This document shows, in pieces, positions 51,827 to 61,917 of a stretch of 64,000 nt of DNA; the stretch's first letter is position 1, and the number at the start of each line of letters is the position of its first letter. The DNA is from UA16 sp965661575 (GTDB taxonomy: Bacteria; Bacteroidota; Bacteroidia; Flavobacteriales_D; Sanyastnellaceae), in contig CBFIEJ010000003.1 of assembly GCA_965661575.1 (NCBI GenBank), positions 38,483-102,482 on the forward strand, given 5' to 3'. The notes below the pieces were generated by a model that saw only the letters and a program-made list of their open reading frames with translations, was not told the origin of the DNA and did no database searches. The translations under genes were made by a program, and so were the position numbers.

Positions 51827-51897
51827 ACTCAACCCGTCTAGATGACTGCGGGGGAAAGGCAACTTCCTATCTTTTCGCTTTCCAAAACCGCGAAAAA

Positions 51898-54129
51898 ATG
51901 AAATCACTCCGTATCCAGCCCGTCTTTAACCCAGCCTTATGCATGTTGGTATTTGCACTTGGAACGAGCAGTGCAACAACGATTGCGCAAGACTTTCCTT
52001 TTCAATTGCTCTCCAATGACCTCATTTGGTACAGTGGTGAATTCAGAAGTGAATACGTCTCAGGGGTGCGCTCTATGAATGATGGCAAGCACTATACGAG
52101 CCTTGAACAATCAGACATGGGAAGCTCCATCGTAAAGTACGCTTACGCTTCTGGTGCAGCCGTCGATACCATCGCGACAAGCTTAAGTGTTTTTTCAGAT
52201 GCCAGCCAAAGCTTCAACGATTATGAATTTTCGGCTGATGAGTCGAACTTACTTTTGACCACAGAAACAGAGGGCATTTATCGGCATTCCTTCTATGCCA
52301 ATTACTACACCCACGATCTAGAATCAAAAACCACCCGTCCGCTTTCAGATTTCGCTTTGGGCAAACAGCGCTTGGCCGCCTTTTCTCCAGATGCCAAGCA
52401 AGTGGCTTTCGTGCGGGACAACAATGTCTTTATCGTTGACTTGGTATCTGAAGTGGAGTCACAAGTGACAACAGACGGAGAGCGCAACAAAATCATCAAC
52501 GGTGCAACCGACTGGGTTTACGAGGAAGAATTTGGCAAGGACAACGGAATCTTCTGGTCACCCGATGGTAAGTTTCTGGCCTTTTATCGATTTGACGAGT
52601 CCGCTGTGAAGGAGTTCTCTATGCCTATGTACGGCCAACTTTACCCTGAACCCTACACCTTTAAATACCCCAAAGCCGGGGAAGACAATGCTGCTGTGAA
52701 TGTATTTGTCTACAACACCAACACCGGCAAAACGCTTTCGGTCCTCAACTCGAAAACCGAATACATTCCACGCGTCAAATGGGGGGTCAACAACGAACAG
52801 CTCGTGTTGATGACGATGAACCGTCATCAGAGTGAAATGGGAATACTCATGGGGAATTGTGATGCCGCTGGGGCAGCGGGAGTCATGATGAAAGAAGTCT
52901 GGTCCGAGTCGTGCAAGACCTACATCGACATCACCGATGACATTCGCTTTGTGAATGGAGGCAAGGCTTTTGTCATGACGAGTGAGCGTGACGGCTACAA
53001 TCACTTGTATAAGTTTGGTGCAGATGGCAAGTCAAAGGACTTGCAGCTGACATCGGGCGAGTGGGATGTCCTGGAAGTCCAAGGGTATGACGATAAGCGC
53101 AAGGAAGTTTACTTTTCGTGTTCACAGAAAGGCGCCACCCAAACCCACCTCGCAAGAGTCAACCTGAAGGGAAAAATGACGCTACTGCATCAGGATGCCG
53201 GAACGCACAGCGCACGATTCTCGGACTCGTTTGACTATTACATTCACACGTATCACGACGCAAACACTCCTCCCACTTATACACTCCGAAGTCGCGCAGG
53301 ATCTATCGTGCGCGAATTGAAAAACAACCAGCCCCTGAAGGAAAAGGTGGCGGCTTACAATATGCAGCCCAAGACGTTTTTCTCCTTTACCAACGATGCT
53401 GGCATTGATCTCAATTGTTGGATGATCAAGCCCCCCGGTTTTGACCCCAACAACACTTACCCCGTTTATGTGGCTATATACGGAGGCCCTGGTGTGAATA
53501 CCGTAGAGGACAGCTGGGGAGGCGCGAATTATTACTGGCATCAACTGCTTGCCCAGCGTGGTTATATCGTAGCAAGTTGCGACCCGCGTGGCACACCCAA
53601 ACGAGGACGCAAGTTTGAACACAGTACCTACAAAGAGCTGGGTAAATTAGAAACTGACGACTTCATCGATTTTGGCGAACATTTAGGTGGCCTCGATTAC
53701 GTCGATGCCAATCGCATCGGAATTCAAGGTTGGTCGTATGGTGGATTCATGACGTTGCTGAGCATGACCAAGGGCGCCGATGTTTTCAGTGCTGGAATTT
53801 CGATTGCTCCGGTCACCAACTGGCGCTACTACGACAGCATCTACACCGAACGCTTCATGCAAACGCCTGAAGAAAACGCAGGCGGGTATGACAACAACAG
53901 CCCTGTAAATCACGCCGACAAGCTGAAAGGGGCCCTTTTATTGGTGCATGGCTCGGCCGATGACAATGTGCATTATCAGAATTCTATGGAAATGGTCAAT
54001 TCCTTGGTAAATGCGGGTAAAGATTTTGATTTTTTCGTCTACCCTGATCGAAATCACGGCATCTATGGAGGCAACACCCGATTGCACCTTTATAACATGA
54101 TGCTGGACTTTGTCGACGAAAATTTTTAA
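51898..54129 (+). CDS. Dipeptidyl peptidase IV (S9B prolyl peptidase)
   Basis: This secreted 743-residue protease removes X-Pro or X-Ala dipeptides from peptide N-termini. A signal peptide covers residues 1-30, a beta-propeller follows (about 45-490, including the substrate-binding double Glu in DWVYEEEFGKDNG), and the alpha/beta-hydrolase domain carries Ser613 in GWSYGGF, Asp688 in HGSADDNVH and His720 in DRNHGI. It precedes a POT peptide transporter by 64 nt on the same strand, so the pair fits peptide scavenging: external cleavage, then di/tripeptide import. Confidence 0.95.
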   Translation: MKSLRIQPVFNPALCMLVFALGTSSATTIAQDFPFQLLSNDLIWYSGEFRSEYVSGVRSMNDGKHYTSLEQSDMGSSIVKYAYASGAAVDTIATSLSVFSDASQSFNDYEFSADESNLLLTTETEGIYRHSFYANYYTHDLESKTTRPLSDFALGKQRLAAFSPDAKQVAFVRDNNVFIVDLVSEVESQVTTDGERNKIINGATDWVYEEEFGKDNGIFWSPDGKFLAFYRFDESAVKEFSMPMYGQLYPEPYTFKYPKAGEDNAAVNVFVYNTNTGKTLSVLNSKTEYIPRVKWGVNNEQLVLMTMNRHQSEMGILMGNCDAAGAAGVMMKEVWSESCKTYIDITDDIRFVNGGKAFVMTSERDGYNHLYKFGADGKSKDLQLTSGEWDVLEVQGYDDKRKEVYFSCSQKGATQTHLARVNLKGKMTLLHQDAGTHSARFSDSFDYYIHTYHDANTPPTYTLRSRAGSIVRELKNNQPLKEKVAAYNMQPKTFFSFTNDAGIDLNCWMIKPPGFDPNNTYPVYVAIYGGPGVNTVEDSWGGANYYWHQLLAQRGYIVASCDPRGTPKRGRKFEHSTYKELGKLETDDFIDFGEHLGGLDYVDANRIGIQGWSYGGFMTLLSMTKGADVFSAGISIAPVTNWRYYDSIYTERFMQTPEENAGGYDNNSPVNHADKLKGALLLVHGSADDNVHYQNSMEMVNSLVNAGKDFDFFVYPDRNHGIYGGNTRLHLYNMMLDFVDENF

Positions 54130-54193
54130 TTACCTACCTTGTACTCAGGGGCCTGAAAACGCCCTGTTACCTTAGAACACAATCAACCCAAAT

Positions 54194-55669
54194 ATGACTG
54201 ATTCAAACATTCCGGCCAGTGGCCATCCAAAAGGGCTCTACACCCTATTCTTCTCAGAAATGTGGGAGCGATTTTGCTATTACGGCATGCGCGTCCTGTT
54301 GACGCTTTTCTTGGTGAAATCACTCCTTAAAGGAGACGCTGAGGCGAGCCTCATTTATGGAGCTTATACCGCACTGATATACGCAGCACCTGTGCTTGGC
54401 GGCCGGATGGCTGACCAGTTTCTTGGGTATCGATATGCCATTCTGCTTGGAGCCGTATTGATGGCGATCGGAGAATTCCTCATCCTAGGCGGGACTGAAT
54501 CCTTCATGCTCTACGGCATGGGCGCTTTGATTGTTGGCAATGGTTTTTTCAAGGCGAACATCTCAACCATTGTCGGGAAGTTGTACGCTGACAACGACCC
54601 CCGTCGAGACTCGGGATTCACCATTTTCTACATTGGAATCAACATTGGAGCATTGCTCGCAACCACGGTTGTCGCATACGTCGGAGAAACTTACGGCTTT
54701 GAATACGGCTTTGGACTTGCTGGAGCAGGCATGCTTGCTGGACTTGCAATTTTCTGGGTGGGACGTGAAAACTACTCTGCCGCTCCAGGTTTAGACATCA
54801 CTGAAGCGGGCATGAAGCAAGTTGGACCGTTGAAAGTTTACCAACTGATTTCTTTGGGTTCACTGGCCTTGATTCCTCTTTGCTATGTGCTCATCAGCCA
54901 AAACGAATTGATGACTTATTTGTTGACCGGGCTCTTCATCTTGGTCGCTGCCTCATTGATTCGAGCAGGCATCAAAGAAGGTCCGATCTGGCGAGATCGC
55001 ATGATAGCCTTGGTCATTTTCATGCTCATCAACGTGGTCTTCTGGGCTTGTTTTGAGCAAGCAGGAACCTCTCTGACCCTGTTCGCAGATCGAAACGTGA
55101 GTCGTGACATCTTGGGATGGACCATGCCAGCGTCTATGACACAATTCTTCAACCCAGCATTCATCATCATCTTCGGCTCCATCTTCTCGGTGATGTGGGT
55201 GAAGCTTGATGCAATTGGTAAGAATCCAAGTATTCCTCTGAAATTCGCGCTAGGCATTCTTCAACTCGGAGCCGGATTCCTCATCACCTTGGTCGGGTTG
55301 CAATTTGCTGACGAACAAGCGATGGTTCCACTGCTCACGCTGGTATTCCTATACCTCCTGCACACAACAGGTGAATTATTCCTCTCTCCCATTGGCCTTT
55401 CGATGGTCACCAAACTCGCGCCAAAAACAATGGCAGGAACAGCCATGGGCGGCTGGTTCTTGAGCTTCGCCATAGCGAACTATGCCGGTGGAATTATTGC
55501 CTCTTTGACCGGTGGTCATGGAGACTCCGGTGAGCCCGTAACAGCCGCTGCTGGACTCACAAAATACACAGATGTGTTCTCAACCATTGGAATGGTCTTG
55601 GTTGCATTTGCGGTGCTCATTGCAGTTCTCAATAAACCGCTCAACAAATTGATGCACGGAGTGAAATAA
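54194..55669 (+). CDS. Proton-coupled oligopeptide (POT/PTR2) transporter
   Basis: The 491-residue inner-membrane protein imports di- and tripeptides with protons. The family signature FFSEMWERFCYYGMR (residues 16-30) contains the ExxER proton-coupling motif; GGRMADQFLGYRYAI and FYIGINIGALLATTV are the PTR2 signatures. At least twelve hydrophobic helices are visible. A TACCTTAG box (54168-54175, one mismatch) may act as its own promoter in the 64-nt gap after the DPP IV gene. Confidence 0.95.
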   Translation: MTDSNIPASGHPKGLYTLFFSEMWERFCYYGMRVLLTLFLVKSLLKGDAEASLIYGAYTALIYAAPVLGGRMADQFLGYRYAILLGAVLMAIGEFLILGGTESFMLYGMGALIVGNGFFKANISTIVGKLYADNDPRRDSGFTIFYIGINIGALLATTVVAYVGETYGFEYGFGLAGAGMLAGLAIFWVGRENYSAAPGLDITEAGMKQVGPLKVYQLISLGSLALIPLCYVLISQNELMTYLLTGLFILVAASLIRAGIKEGPIWRDRMIALVIFMLINVVFWACFEQAGTSLTLFADRNVSRDILGWTMPASMTQFFNPAFIIIFGSIFSVMWVKLDAIGKNPSIPLKFALGILQLGAGFLITLVGLQFADEQAMVPLLTLVFLYLLHTTGELFLSPIGLSMVTKLAPKTMAGTAMGGWFLSFAIANYAGGIIASLTGGHGDSGEPVTAAAGLTKYTDVFSTIGMVLVAFAVLIAVLNKPLNKLMHGVK

Positions 55670-55714
55670 GTGCGTTCAAAATGCCCTGAGTATTTCGAAT
55701 ATCATAACCTTTCT

Positions 55715-55740
55715 GAAAAGCGCCTTTGGGCGCTTTTCTT
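55715..55740 (+). terminator. Intrinsic terminator after the peptide transporter gene
   Basis: A perfect 10-bp stem GAAAAGCGCC/GGCGCTTTTC with loop TTTG is followed by TT and then TTGCG. It lies between the transporter and the thioredoxin-like gene and ends the DPP IV-POT unit. Confidence 0.85.
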
Positions 55741-55766
55741 TTGCGATATTGCAACAAAATTGAGCC

Positions 55767-56321
55767 ATGTCAACCATTTTTAAAATCACAGCAGTTTTTC
55801 TTCTGCTGACATCCATTCCGCTAACAACCTCTGCTCAAGCTGCAAAGGTCAATTGGATGAGCCTTGAAGAAGCCGTTGCTGCGCAGCAAGACGAGCCACG
55901 GAAAATTATCATGGATGTTTACACGCAATGGTGTGGTCCTTGCAAAATGATGATGTCTCGAACATTCACAAATCAACAAGTCATCGACTACATCAACGGC
56001 AATTATTATGCTGTGAAATTCGATGCCGAATCCGCAAATCCGGTCGAATTCAAAGGAAAAACATTTTCAAATCCCGGATGGAAACAAAATGTGCGTGGTC
56101 GCAACAGCACGCATGAACTCTCGCGAGCTCTGGGCGTAAATGCTTATCCCACCCTCGTTTACATGGATGAGAATGCAGACATCATTGCTCCAATATCTGG
56201 GTACAAGACTCCCCCGCAACTCGAAATGTACCTGAAGTTTTTTGTAGATAAATACAATGGAGACATCGCACAAGAAGAATGGGAAGCATACCGAGATAAC
56301 TTTCAGCCGTCCTTCCAGTAA
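55767..56321 (+). CDS. Secreted thioredoxin-fold protein with CGPC active site
   Basis: The 184-residue protein has a signal peptide (cut near TSAQA, residue 24) and a thioredoxin fold with WCGPC at residues 55-59, an insertion between the active site and the cis-Pro loop, and YPTLVYMDENADI. It resembles the thioredoxin_7/DUF255-type thiol:disulfide proteins of Bacteroidota envelopes. A role in periplasmic disulfide reduction or isomerisation is inferred. It stands alone between a terminator and the gltA promoter. Confidence 0.9.
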   Translation: MSTIFKITAVFLLLTSIPLTTSAQAAKVNWMSLEEAVAAQQDEPRKIIMDVYTQWCGPCKMMMSRTFTNQQVIDYINGNYYAVKFDAESANPVEFKGKTFSNPGWKQNVRGRNSTHELSRALGVNAYPTLVYMDENADIIAPISGYKTPPQLEMYLKFFVDKYNGDIAQEEWEAYRDNFQPSFQ

Positions 56322-56395
56322 AATGGCCGAGGCTACCTTTACCCGCCTCAACGAACTCCTCGTAACAGGATGACTGCTGTAGAGCCGCATTCTTG

Positions 56396-56403
56396 TATAT
56401 TTG
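56396..56403 (+). promoter_or_regulatory. TAnnTTTG -7 box of the citrate synthase gene
   Basis: TATATTTG is an exact -7 match located 69 nt before the gltA ATG. A CTG lies 19 nt upstream at the -33 position in place of TTG. The predicted leader is about 62 nt, longer than for most genes in this window. Confidence 0.5.
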
Positions 56404-56472
56404 CAGAGGATTCAGCAGAAAACACTTTTCCTGAGTCTTCGCCTGAAAAAACCATAAATCCCTGCTTTTGCA

Positions 56473-57762
56473 ATGAGTGAAACTGCACGCATCATTCTCA
56501 ATGGAACCGAATATGAACTTCCTGTCATCGAAGGAAGCGAGAACGAGAAAGCCATCGACATCTCAAAACTCAGAGCACAGTCAGGGTACATTACTCTGGA
56601 TTATGGTTTCAAAAACACCGGTTCTACGAAAAGTGCTATCACTTATCTCGACGGAGAGAACGGAATTTTAAGGTACCGTGGTTATGCCATTGAAGATTTG
56701 GCTGACAAGGCCTCCTTTTTAGAAGTAGCCTACCTCTTGATCTACGGCGAACTGCCCAATAAAAAACAACTTAGCTATTTCACAGACAGCATCACACACC
56801 ATACGCTGTTGCACGAAAACATGAAGCGCTTCTTTGAAGCGTTTCCGGCAGGTGCCCACCCCATGGGAATGCTCAGTTCCATGATCTCAAGTTTGAGCAC
56901 GTTTTACCCAGAATCTCAAAATCCAGATCGTTCGGTAGTCGACATTGAAAAGACGATCCATCGTCTGATTGCAAAGTTGCCCACGCTTGCCGCCCAAGCG
57001 TACAAGCACAACACTGGACACCCGACCGTTTACCCTTCCAACGATCTCGGTTACTGCGGAAACTTCTTGAAGATGATGTTTGGCCTGCCCACTGAGCCCT
57101 ATAAAATTGACCCAGTCGTTGAACGCGCCATCAACAAACTACTCATCCTGCATGCTGATCACGAGCAGAACTGCTCCACAGCGACTGTGCGGGTTGTGGG
57201 CTCTTCTCAGGCCAACCTATACAGCTCTGTCTCTGCAGGGATTGCGGCATTGTGGGGACCACTTCATGGAGGTGCTAACCAAGCCGTCATCGAAATGCTA
57301 GAATCCATCAAAGAAGATGGAGGTGATTTGGACAAGTGGATCAACAAAGCAAAAGACAAAAACGATTCATTCCGACTGATGGGCTTCGGACACCGGGTCT
57401 ACAAAAACTTTGACCCCCGTGCGAAAATCATCAAAAAGGCAGCAGATGAAGTACTCGGTCAATTGGGCATCGAAGACCCTGTTCTAGATATCGCCAAGAA
57501 GTTAGAACAGGTCGCGCTCAGTGACGACTATTTCGTTTCCCGCGGTCTGTATCCCAATGTTGATTTTTATTCAGGAATCATATATCGCGCCTTGAACATC
57601 CCAAAAGATATGTTCACAGTCATGTTCGCACTTGGGCGATTGCCCGGCTGGATTGCACAATGGAAAGAGATGGTGGAAAACCGTGAGCCCATTGGACGAC
57701 CGCGCCAAGTTTTCACAGGCGCAAATCACCGGGAATTTGTAGATCTAAATTCACGCGATTAA
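56473..57762 (+). CDS. gltA: Citrate synthase
   Basis: GltA condenses acetyl-CoA and oxaloacetate at the entry to the TCA cycle. The 429-residue protein is of the hexameric, type II class: N-terminal beta domain (ARIILNGTEYELPVI), GILRYRGYAIEDLA, HADHEQNCST, catalytic His at about 265 in WGPLHGGANQ, second His at about 307 in GFGHRVYKNFDPRA, and FYSGIIYRAL with the catalytic Asp just before. The crotonase gene follows after 12 nt. Confidence 0.97.
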   Translation: MSETARIILNGTEYELPVIEGSENEKAIDISKLRAQSGYITLDYGFKNTGSTKSAITYLDGENGILRYRGYAIEDLADKASFLEVAYLLIYGELPNKKQLSYFTDSITHHTLLHENMKRFFEAFPAGAHPMGMLSSMISSLSTFYPESQNPDRSVVDIEKTIHRLIAKLPTLAAQAYKHNTGHPTVYPSNDLGYCGNFLKMMFGLPTEPYKIDPVVERAINKLLILHADHEQNCSTATVRVVGSSQANLYSSVSAGIAALWGPLHGGANQAVIEMLESIKEDGGDLDKWINKAKDKNDSFRLMGFGHRVYKNFDPRAKIIKKAADEVLGQLGIEDPVLDIAKKLEQVALSDDYFVSRGLYPNVDFYSGIIYRALNIPKDMFTVMFALGRLPGWIAQWKEMVENREPIGRPRQVFTGANHREFVDLNSRD

Positions 57763-57774
57763 AAGCCAAACCTC

Positions 57775-58536
57775 ATGACCAATTCCGGGAAAGTCGTATA
57801 CGAAACGTCGGACGGAGTCGGAACCATCACGTTCGAACACCCTGCAAGCAATTCCCTGCCGGGAGCGCTTCTAACCGAAATAGCAGATTGCATTGACCAT
57901 GCAGGAACAGCCCCTGATTGTTCCGTAATCGTTCTCAAATCTGCCGGAAGCCGGGCATTCTGTGCCGGAGCCAGCTTCGATGAGCTGATTGCAATAGACA
58001 ATAAAAAACAAGGGCTTGACTTTTTCAGTGGCTTCAGCAAGGTGATCTTGGCCATTCGGCGTTGCCCCAAATTTGTCATTTGCCGCGTTCAAGGAAAAGC
58101 AGTTGGGGGCGGCGTTGGAATCGCAGCTGCTGCTGACTATACGATCGGAACAAAGCATGCAGCAGTGAAATTATCCGAATTAGCCATCGGCATAGGTCCG
58201 TTTGTGGTGGGGCCCGCAGTGGAAAGAAAGGTCGGCCTTAGCGCTTTTCAAACGATGGCCATTGACGCTACCAAATGGTTTTCTGCAAAATGGGGTGAAG
58301 ATCATGGGTTGTTTGCTGCATTACACGAAACAGAAGAACAGCTGGATGCGGACGTGCATCGAATCGCGTCAGAACTCGCAAAAAGCAGCCCCGTCGCGAT
58401 GGCGCAACTCAAAAAAGCTGCCTGGGCCGGAACAGAACACTGGGAAATGTTGCTGCCCGAACGAGCGGCAATCTCTGGAGAACTTGTGCTTAGCGCATTC
58501 ACTCGGCAAGCAATTCAAGCATTCAAGGCAAAGTAG
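57775..58536 (+). CDS. Enoyl-CoA hydratase/isomerase family (crotonase) protein
   Basis: The 253-residue crotonase-fold protein has the oxyanion-hole segments SRAFCAGASFDEL (about 58-70) and GKAVGGGVGIAAAADY (about 103-118). One catalytic-type Glu is in LSELAIGIGPF, but the second Glu of classical hydratases appears replaced (VGLSAFQTMAI), so it may use a single acid as several hydratases and decarboxylases do. The substrate is not deducible. It is co-transcribed with gltA (12-nt gap). Confidence 0.88.
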   Translation: MTNSGKVVYETSDGVGTITFEHPASNSLPGALLTEIADCIDHAGTAPDCSVIVLKSAGSRAFCAGASFDELIAIDNKKQGLDFFSGFSKVILAIRRCPKFVICRVQGKAVGGGVGIAAAADYTIGTKHAAVKLSELAIGIGPFVVGPAVERKVGLSAFQTMAIDATKWFSAKWGEDHGLFAALHETEEQLDADVHRIASELAKSSPVAMAQLKKAAWAGTEHWEMLLPERAAISGELVLSAFTRQAIQAFKAK

Positions 58537-58591
58537 CACACTGGGCAATTGTCCCTTTGATATGCTCAATCAACAACGAAAAAAAAACCAT

Positions 58592-58623
58592 AAAAAAAGG
58601 CCCGCATACGCGGGCCTTTTCTA
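58592..58623. terminator. Bidirectional intrinsic terminator
   Basis: A perfect 11-bp stem AAAAGGCCCGC/GCGGGCCTTTT with loop ATAC lies between the converging crotonase gene and the large surface-protein gene. A-run on the left and T-run on the right make it usable from both sides. Confidence 0.92.
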
Positions 58624-58641
58624 TTGTAAAAACCATCAGTT

Positions 58642-61600
58642 TTATCGAATCTGAATGCGCTCTATAGCACGTCTTCCGTTGCATTCAGCCACCACATTGT
58701 AGGTACCTGTCGCCAATCCAGACACATTCAACTGGATCCGACCATTCAGTGTCATCTGCTCCATGTCCGTGATTAAACGCCCCATTGCATCGAACAACTG
58801 CACAACTGCCTTCCCCGTGAATCCATCCGATTCCAACGTCAAAACGTTCTTGGATGGATTCGGATAGGCGACGATGGCAAAAAATGCACCAACCTCTTCA
58901 ATATTATCGACAAGATCTCCGACTTCAACATCCAGCGAAACGGTGCACCCGTTGGAGTCCGTGACAGTCCAACTGTATGTGCCTCCGGCAAGACCTGAGA
59001 TGTCTTCATCCGTGGACTCGAATGAATCAGGTCCATCCCATGTGAAATCATAGACTCCAGAACCTCCAGAAATCGTCACATCAATGGAACCATTGTTCGA
59101 GGAATTAACATCATCTATAACTGAGATCACGATAGTAAAATCACAATAATAACAGCTGCCATCGTCGTCAGTAGCTGTCACATCATAGTTCTCAGCTTCC
59201 TCGTCCGTGCACCCCGCAATTTCGAATTCATCGCAAATACCATCACCATCCGCATCATTCAGGCAGTTGCCATCACAATCGTATCCGGTTTCTGCATAAG
59301 CGCATGAGTCGTTGTCATCTGTTGCCAGTTCATCATAATTGCAAGCCTCTACATCTGTGCATCCGGGAACTTCAAATTCATCGCAAACACCGTCACCGTC
59401 AGCATCATTCAGACAAGCACCAGAACAGTCGAGTGCTTCTTCTGCAAACACGCACAAGCTCAAATCACCGATCGAACAAGGGTCAAAATTACAAGCCTCA
59501 ATGTCCGAACAACCAAATGAGGAGGTGCTCTCGGGAACTACATAAATTCCGAGGCTTGGAATGTCAAACGATGTTCCATTCCAAATCGTGGTGTAAGAGC
59601 CAAACGTCGGTGAATTGTACACATTCAATGTCTCACCGCAAAACACCAAGTTTGCTTGATCCAATTCGTTGTAAAAAAGTGTTCCCAATTCTGTGCCTAA
59701 AATTGAAACCAACGAATTCAAATCATCCTCATCAACTTCCCACGAGTAACCCATTCCATTCTCCGACAACGTGTAGAAAACATCATTGTACAGGTCTGTT
59801 CCCATGGGGCAGCCCATTGAATCCGAAGGAAAACCGATGTACATGTTTTCATCCCATGTAAAGAAGTCAGCAGTGAAGTAATCGCAAGAACCGTCATTAT
59901 CGGTAGCGGCCTCATCATAATTGCATGCCATCATATCACTGCACCCCGCGACTTCAAACTCGTCACATATGCCATCGGCATCGCTATCGTTCTGGCAAAT
60001 GCCTTCACAGTTATAACCAAGAGCAGGATAGGTACATGACCCGTCATCTGTATCGGCTTGGTCATCATAATTACAGGCTGTTTCATCAATACATCCCAAA
60101 GTCAAAGGAGAGCAAATGGGATACAAACAACTGGAAGCGTAAATATTATCTGTATCATCTGTACAATTCACTCCGCCATATGTCCATTCCCCATCCATAT
60201 TTTGATATGCCCATGAATCTGAATACTCCCAAGCCTCACCTGAACCATCTACGTTTGGATCGCCAAATGTTTCGATCACAACACCCATTTCGAACAATTC
60301 GATGGCATCGTCCCCATTCTGGCTGATGGCATCTGTCCCTTCGCAAACCAGTTCAAATTCAGCATAACAATTTGAAAAATAAGCCCCCATAGCGGCAGCA
60401 TCACGAACGATCAAAATATCGTCCCCTGCAGAAACAGACTCAGCACACAAAGTGTACTCTTGCCCATCAGAGCCACCGCCGTTGTTCGCGACCCCTATAC
60501 CAAAGATGCTCAAATCTGCAATGTCTGACAAAGCAACAAGATGAATCGCTTTTCCTGCGCTTCCTCCCTCTGGAACCGTGAAGTCAATTACACCCACCAA
60601 ATCCAAAGCAGCTGTGGGCAAAACGCAAGAACCATCGTCATCTGTTGCATCGGAATCGTAGTTGGCAGCAGTATCATCTGTGCAACCCAAAATTTCGTTT
60701 TCATCGCAAATTCCGTCCATATCTGTGTCATTGACACAATTGCCTGCACAGTCTAGTCCCGTTGCTGGATAATCACATGAGCCATTGTCCTGTGTTGCGC
60801 TTTCATCATAATTACACGCCATGTCATCGGTGCAACCGACGCAACTCGAATACTCGCAAGAGCCGTCGTCTGTAGTGGCCTCTGAATCGTAGTTGCAAGC
60901 GTTGATATTTGTACATCCCGTCACAGCGCAGCTTGCATACTCACAACTTCCGTCATTGTAAACGGCCTCAGGATCGTAATTACATGCTGAAGCATCATCG
61001 CAACCACTGCAAGTCAAATACTCACAAGAACCGTCTTCATCTGTGGCTTCCGCGCTAAAATTGCAAGCAAATGTATCTGTACAGCCAGCGATTTCAAGCT
61101 CATCGCATATCCCATCATTGTCACTGTCGTTGAGACAGTTTCCGTCACAATCGAAATTTGCTTCTGCATAAGTGCAAGAACCGTCATCTTCGGTCGCCTC
61201 CGCATCGTAGTTGCAAGCCGTATCATCTGTACAGCCCGTTGGTTCTCCTGAGGCTGGGTTGTACACACCTGGACCGCAGAAGTCAAAGGTCAAGTAGAGC
61301 GGTGTAGCACCCAATCCATTCTCGAAAATCTGTGCATTGATCAATCCGCAAAGCTCCCCTCCTGTTGTGATCTGCAAAATAAGAACGCGCATGTCTTCAT
61401 TCGGCAATCCGTTCGGAGAGCCATTGAGCACGTACCATGCACCGCCTGTTTCGTCGTTGATGGATACATCTGAACCACTCAACGGATTGTTTGCTGCAAA
61501 ACAACTCAAATAAGGCTGACCAGAACTTTCCAACGTGGAGACATCTGTTTCGTCCCCCTCTGGTTGTGAATCAATGCCAATGGTAAGCCAGCTATCATAC

Positions 61601-61899
61601 TCGACTTCAGGAAATGCAGAAAAAAACAATGGGTTGATGACGGCAGCAGTTGTACCACCGAAAGCACTGTTGTAAAAACCCGTCGTAGTCGAAATACTAA
61701 GAGGCGAATCCGCTCCTCCATATACACTTGAAAGAAAATCCGATTCATTGACCAAGTCTACGTAAACACGATAGGTTGTTTCGCCAGGAATCATATCTAC
61801 AGCATGTTCTTCTACACTAAGGCTATATGCTTGAGCCTGCAGCAGAGAAGAGAAACAGAGTCCACTGAAAATCAGCGTCAGTAAAAAAAGTTTTCGCAT
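58642..61899 (-). CDS. Large T9SS-exported surface protein with cysteine-rich repeats
   Basis: The 1085-residue protein starts with a signal peptide (MRKLFLLTLIFSG, cut near LQAQ, residue 23). Residues of about 36-210 form a module shared with the next gene (EYDSWLTIGIDSQP, GGAWYVLNGSPNG). Then come eleven units of the form GCTDxxACNYDxxATxDDGSC and five linkers of the form DCDGNCLNDxDxDGICDEFE, in three blocks. A lamin-tail-like beta domain (about 430-590; DAISQNGDDAIELF) separates the first two blocks. A SprB-like Ig domain (about 905-985) and a T9SS type A sorting domain (AYPNPSKNVLTL, GTYNVVAEC) end the protein. The linkers look like calcium loops. Function is unknown, probably a surface adhesin or scaffold. 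Confidence 0.9.
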   Translation of the reverse strand: MRKLFLLTLIFSGLCFSSLLQAQAYSLSVEEHAVDMIPGETTYRVYVDLVNESDFLSSVYGGADSPLSISTTTGFYNSAFGGTTAAVINPLFFSAFPEVEYDSWLTIGIDSQPEGDETDVSTLESSGQPYLSCFAANNPLSGSDVSINDETGGAWYVLNGSPNGLPNEDMRVLILQITTGGELCGLINAQIFENGLGATPLYLTFDFCGPGVYNPASGEPTGCTDDTACNYDAEATEDDGSCTYAEANFDCDGNCLNDSDNDGICDELEIAGCTDTFACNFSAEATDEDGSCEYLTCSGCDDASACNYDPEAVYNDGSCEYASCAVTGCTNINACNYDSEATTDDGSCEYSSCVGCTDDMACNYDESATQDNGSCDYPATGLDCAGNCVNDTDMDGICDENEILGCTDDTAANYDSDATDDDGSCVLPTAALDLVGVIDFTVPEGGSAGKAIHLVALSDIADLSIFGIGVANNGGGSDGQEYTLCAESVSAGDDILIVRDAAAMGAYFSNCYAEFELVCEGTDAISQNGDDAIELFEMGVVIETFGDPNVDGSGEAWEYSDSWAYQNMDGEWTYGGVNCTDDTDNIYASSCLYPICSPLTLGCIDETACNYDDQADTDDGSCTYPALGYNCEGICQNDSDADGICDEFEVAGCSDMMACNYDEAATDNDGSCDYFTADFFTWDENMYIGFPSDSMGCPMGTDLYNDVFYTLSENGMGYSWEVDEDDLNSLVSILGTELGTLFYNELDQANLVFCGETLNVYNSPTFGSYTTIWNGTSFDIPSLGIYVVPESTSSFGCSDIEACNFDPCSIGDLSLCVFAEEALDCSGACLNDADGDGVCDEFEVPGCTDVEACNYDELATDDNDSCAYAETGYDCDGNCLNDADGDGICDEFEIAGCTDEEAENYDVTATDDDGSCYYCDFTIVISVIDDVNSSNNGSIDVTISGGSGVYDFTWDGPDSFESTDEDISGLAGGTYSWTVTDSNGCTVSLDVEVGDLVDNIEEVGAFFAIVAYPNPSKNVLTLESDGFTGKAVVQLFDAMGRLITDMEQMTLNGRIQLNVSGLATGTYNVVAECNGRRAIERIQIR
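59145..59515 (-). repeat. Cysteine-repeat block C of the first large surface protein
   Basis: Three GCxD units (SDIEACNF, TDVEACNYD, TDEEAENYD) and two DC-x-GxC-x-NDADGDG linkers are encoded here. The first unit has lost the DGSC end, and the last lacks the middle cysteine. Confidence 0.75.
59880..60100 (-). repeat. Cysteine-repeat block B of the first large surface protein
   Basis: Two complete units (GCIDETACNYD, GCSDMMACNYD) flank one NDSDADGICDE linker. Confidence 0.75.
60610..61250 (-). repeat. Cysteine-repeat block A of the first large surface protein
   Basis: Six units are encoded (second positions TDDTAC, TDTFAC, DDASAC, TNINAC, TDDMAC, TDDTAA) with two calcium-loop linkers. The last unit has Ala in place of the middle Cys. 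Confidence 0.75.
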
Positions 61900-61917
61900 C
61901 GCAAAAAAGAAGATTTA

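Noticed and set aside
54145..54168. Terminator between the DPP IV and POT genes (CAGGGGC...GCCCTG)
   Set aside because: The stem needs a bulge and has no T-run; it is too weak to call.
56323..56373. 16-codon ORF one base after the thioredoxin-like gene stop
   Set aside because: It is very short, has no coupled downstream gene and ends before the gltA promoter; chance is the simpler explanation.
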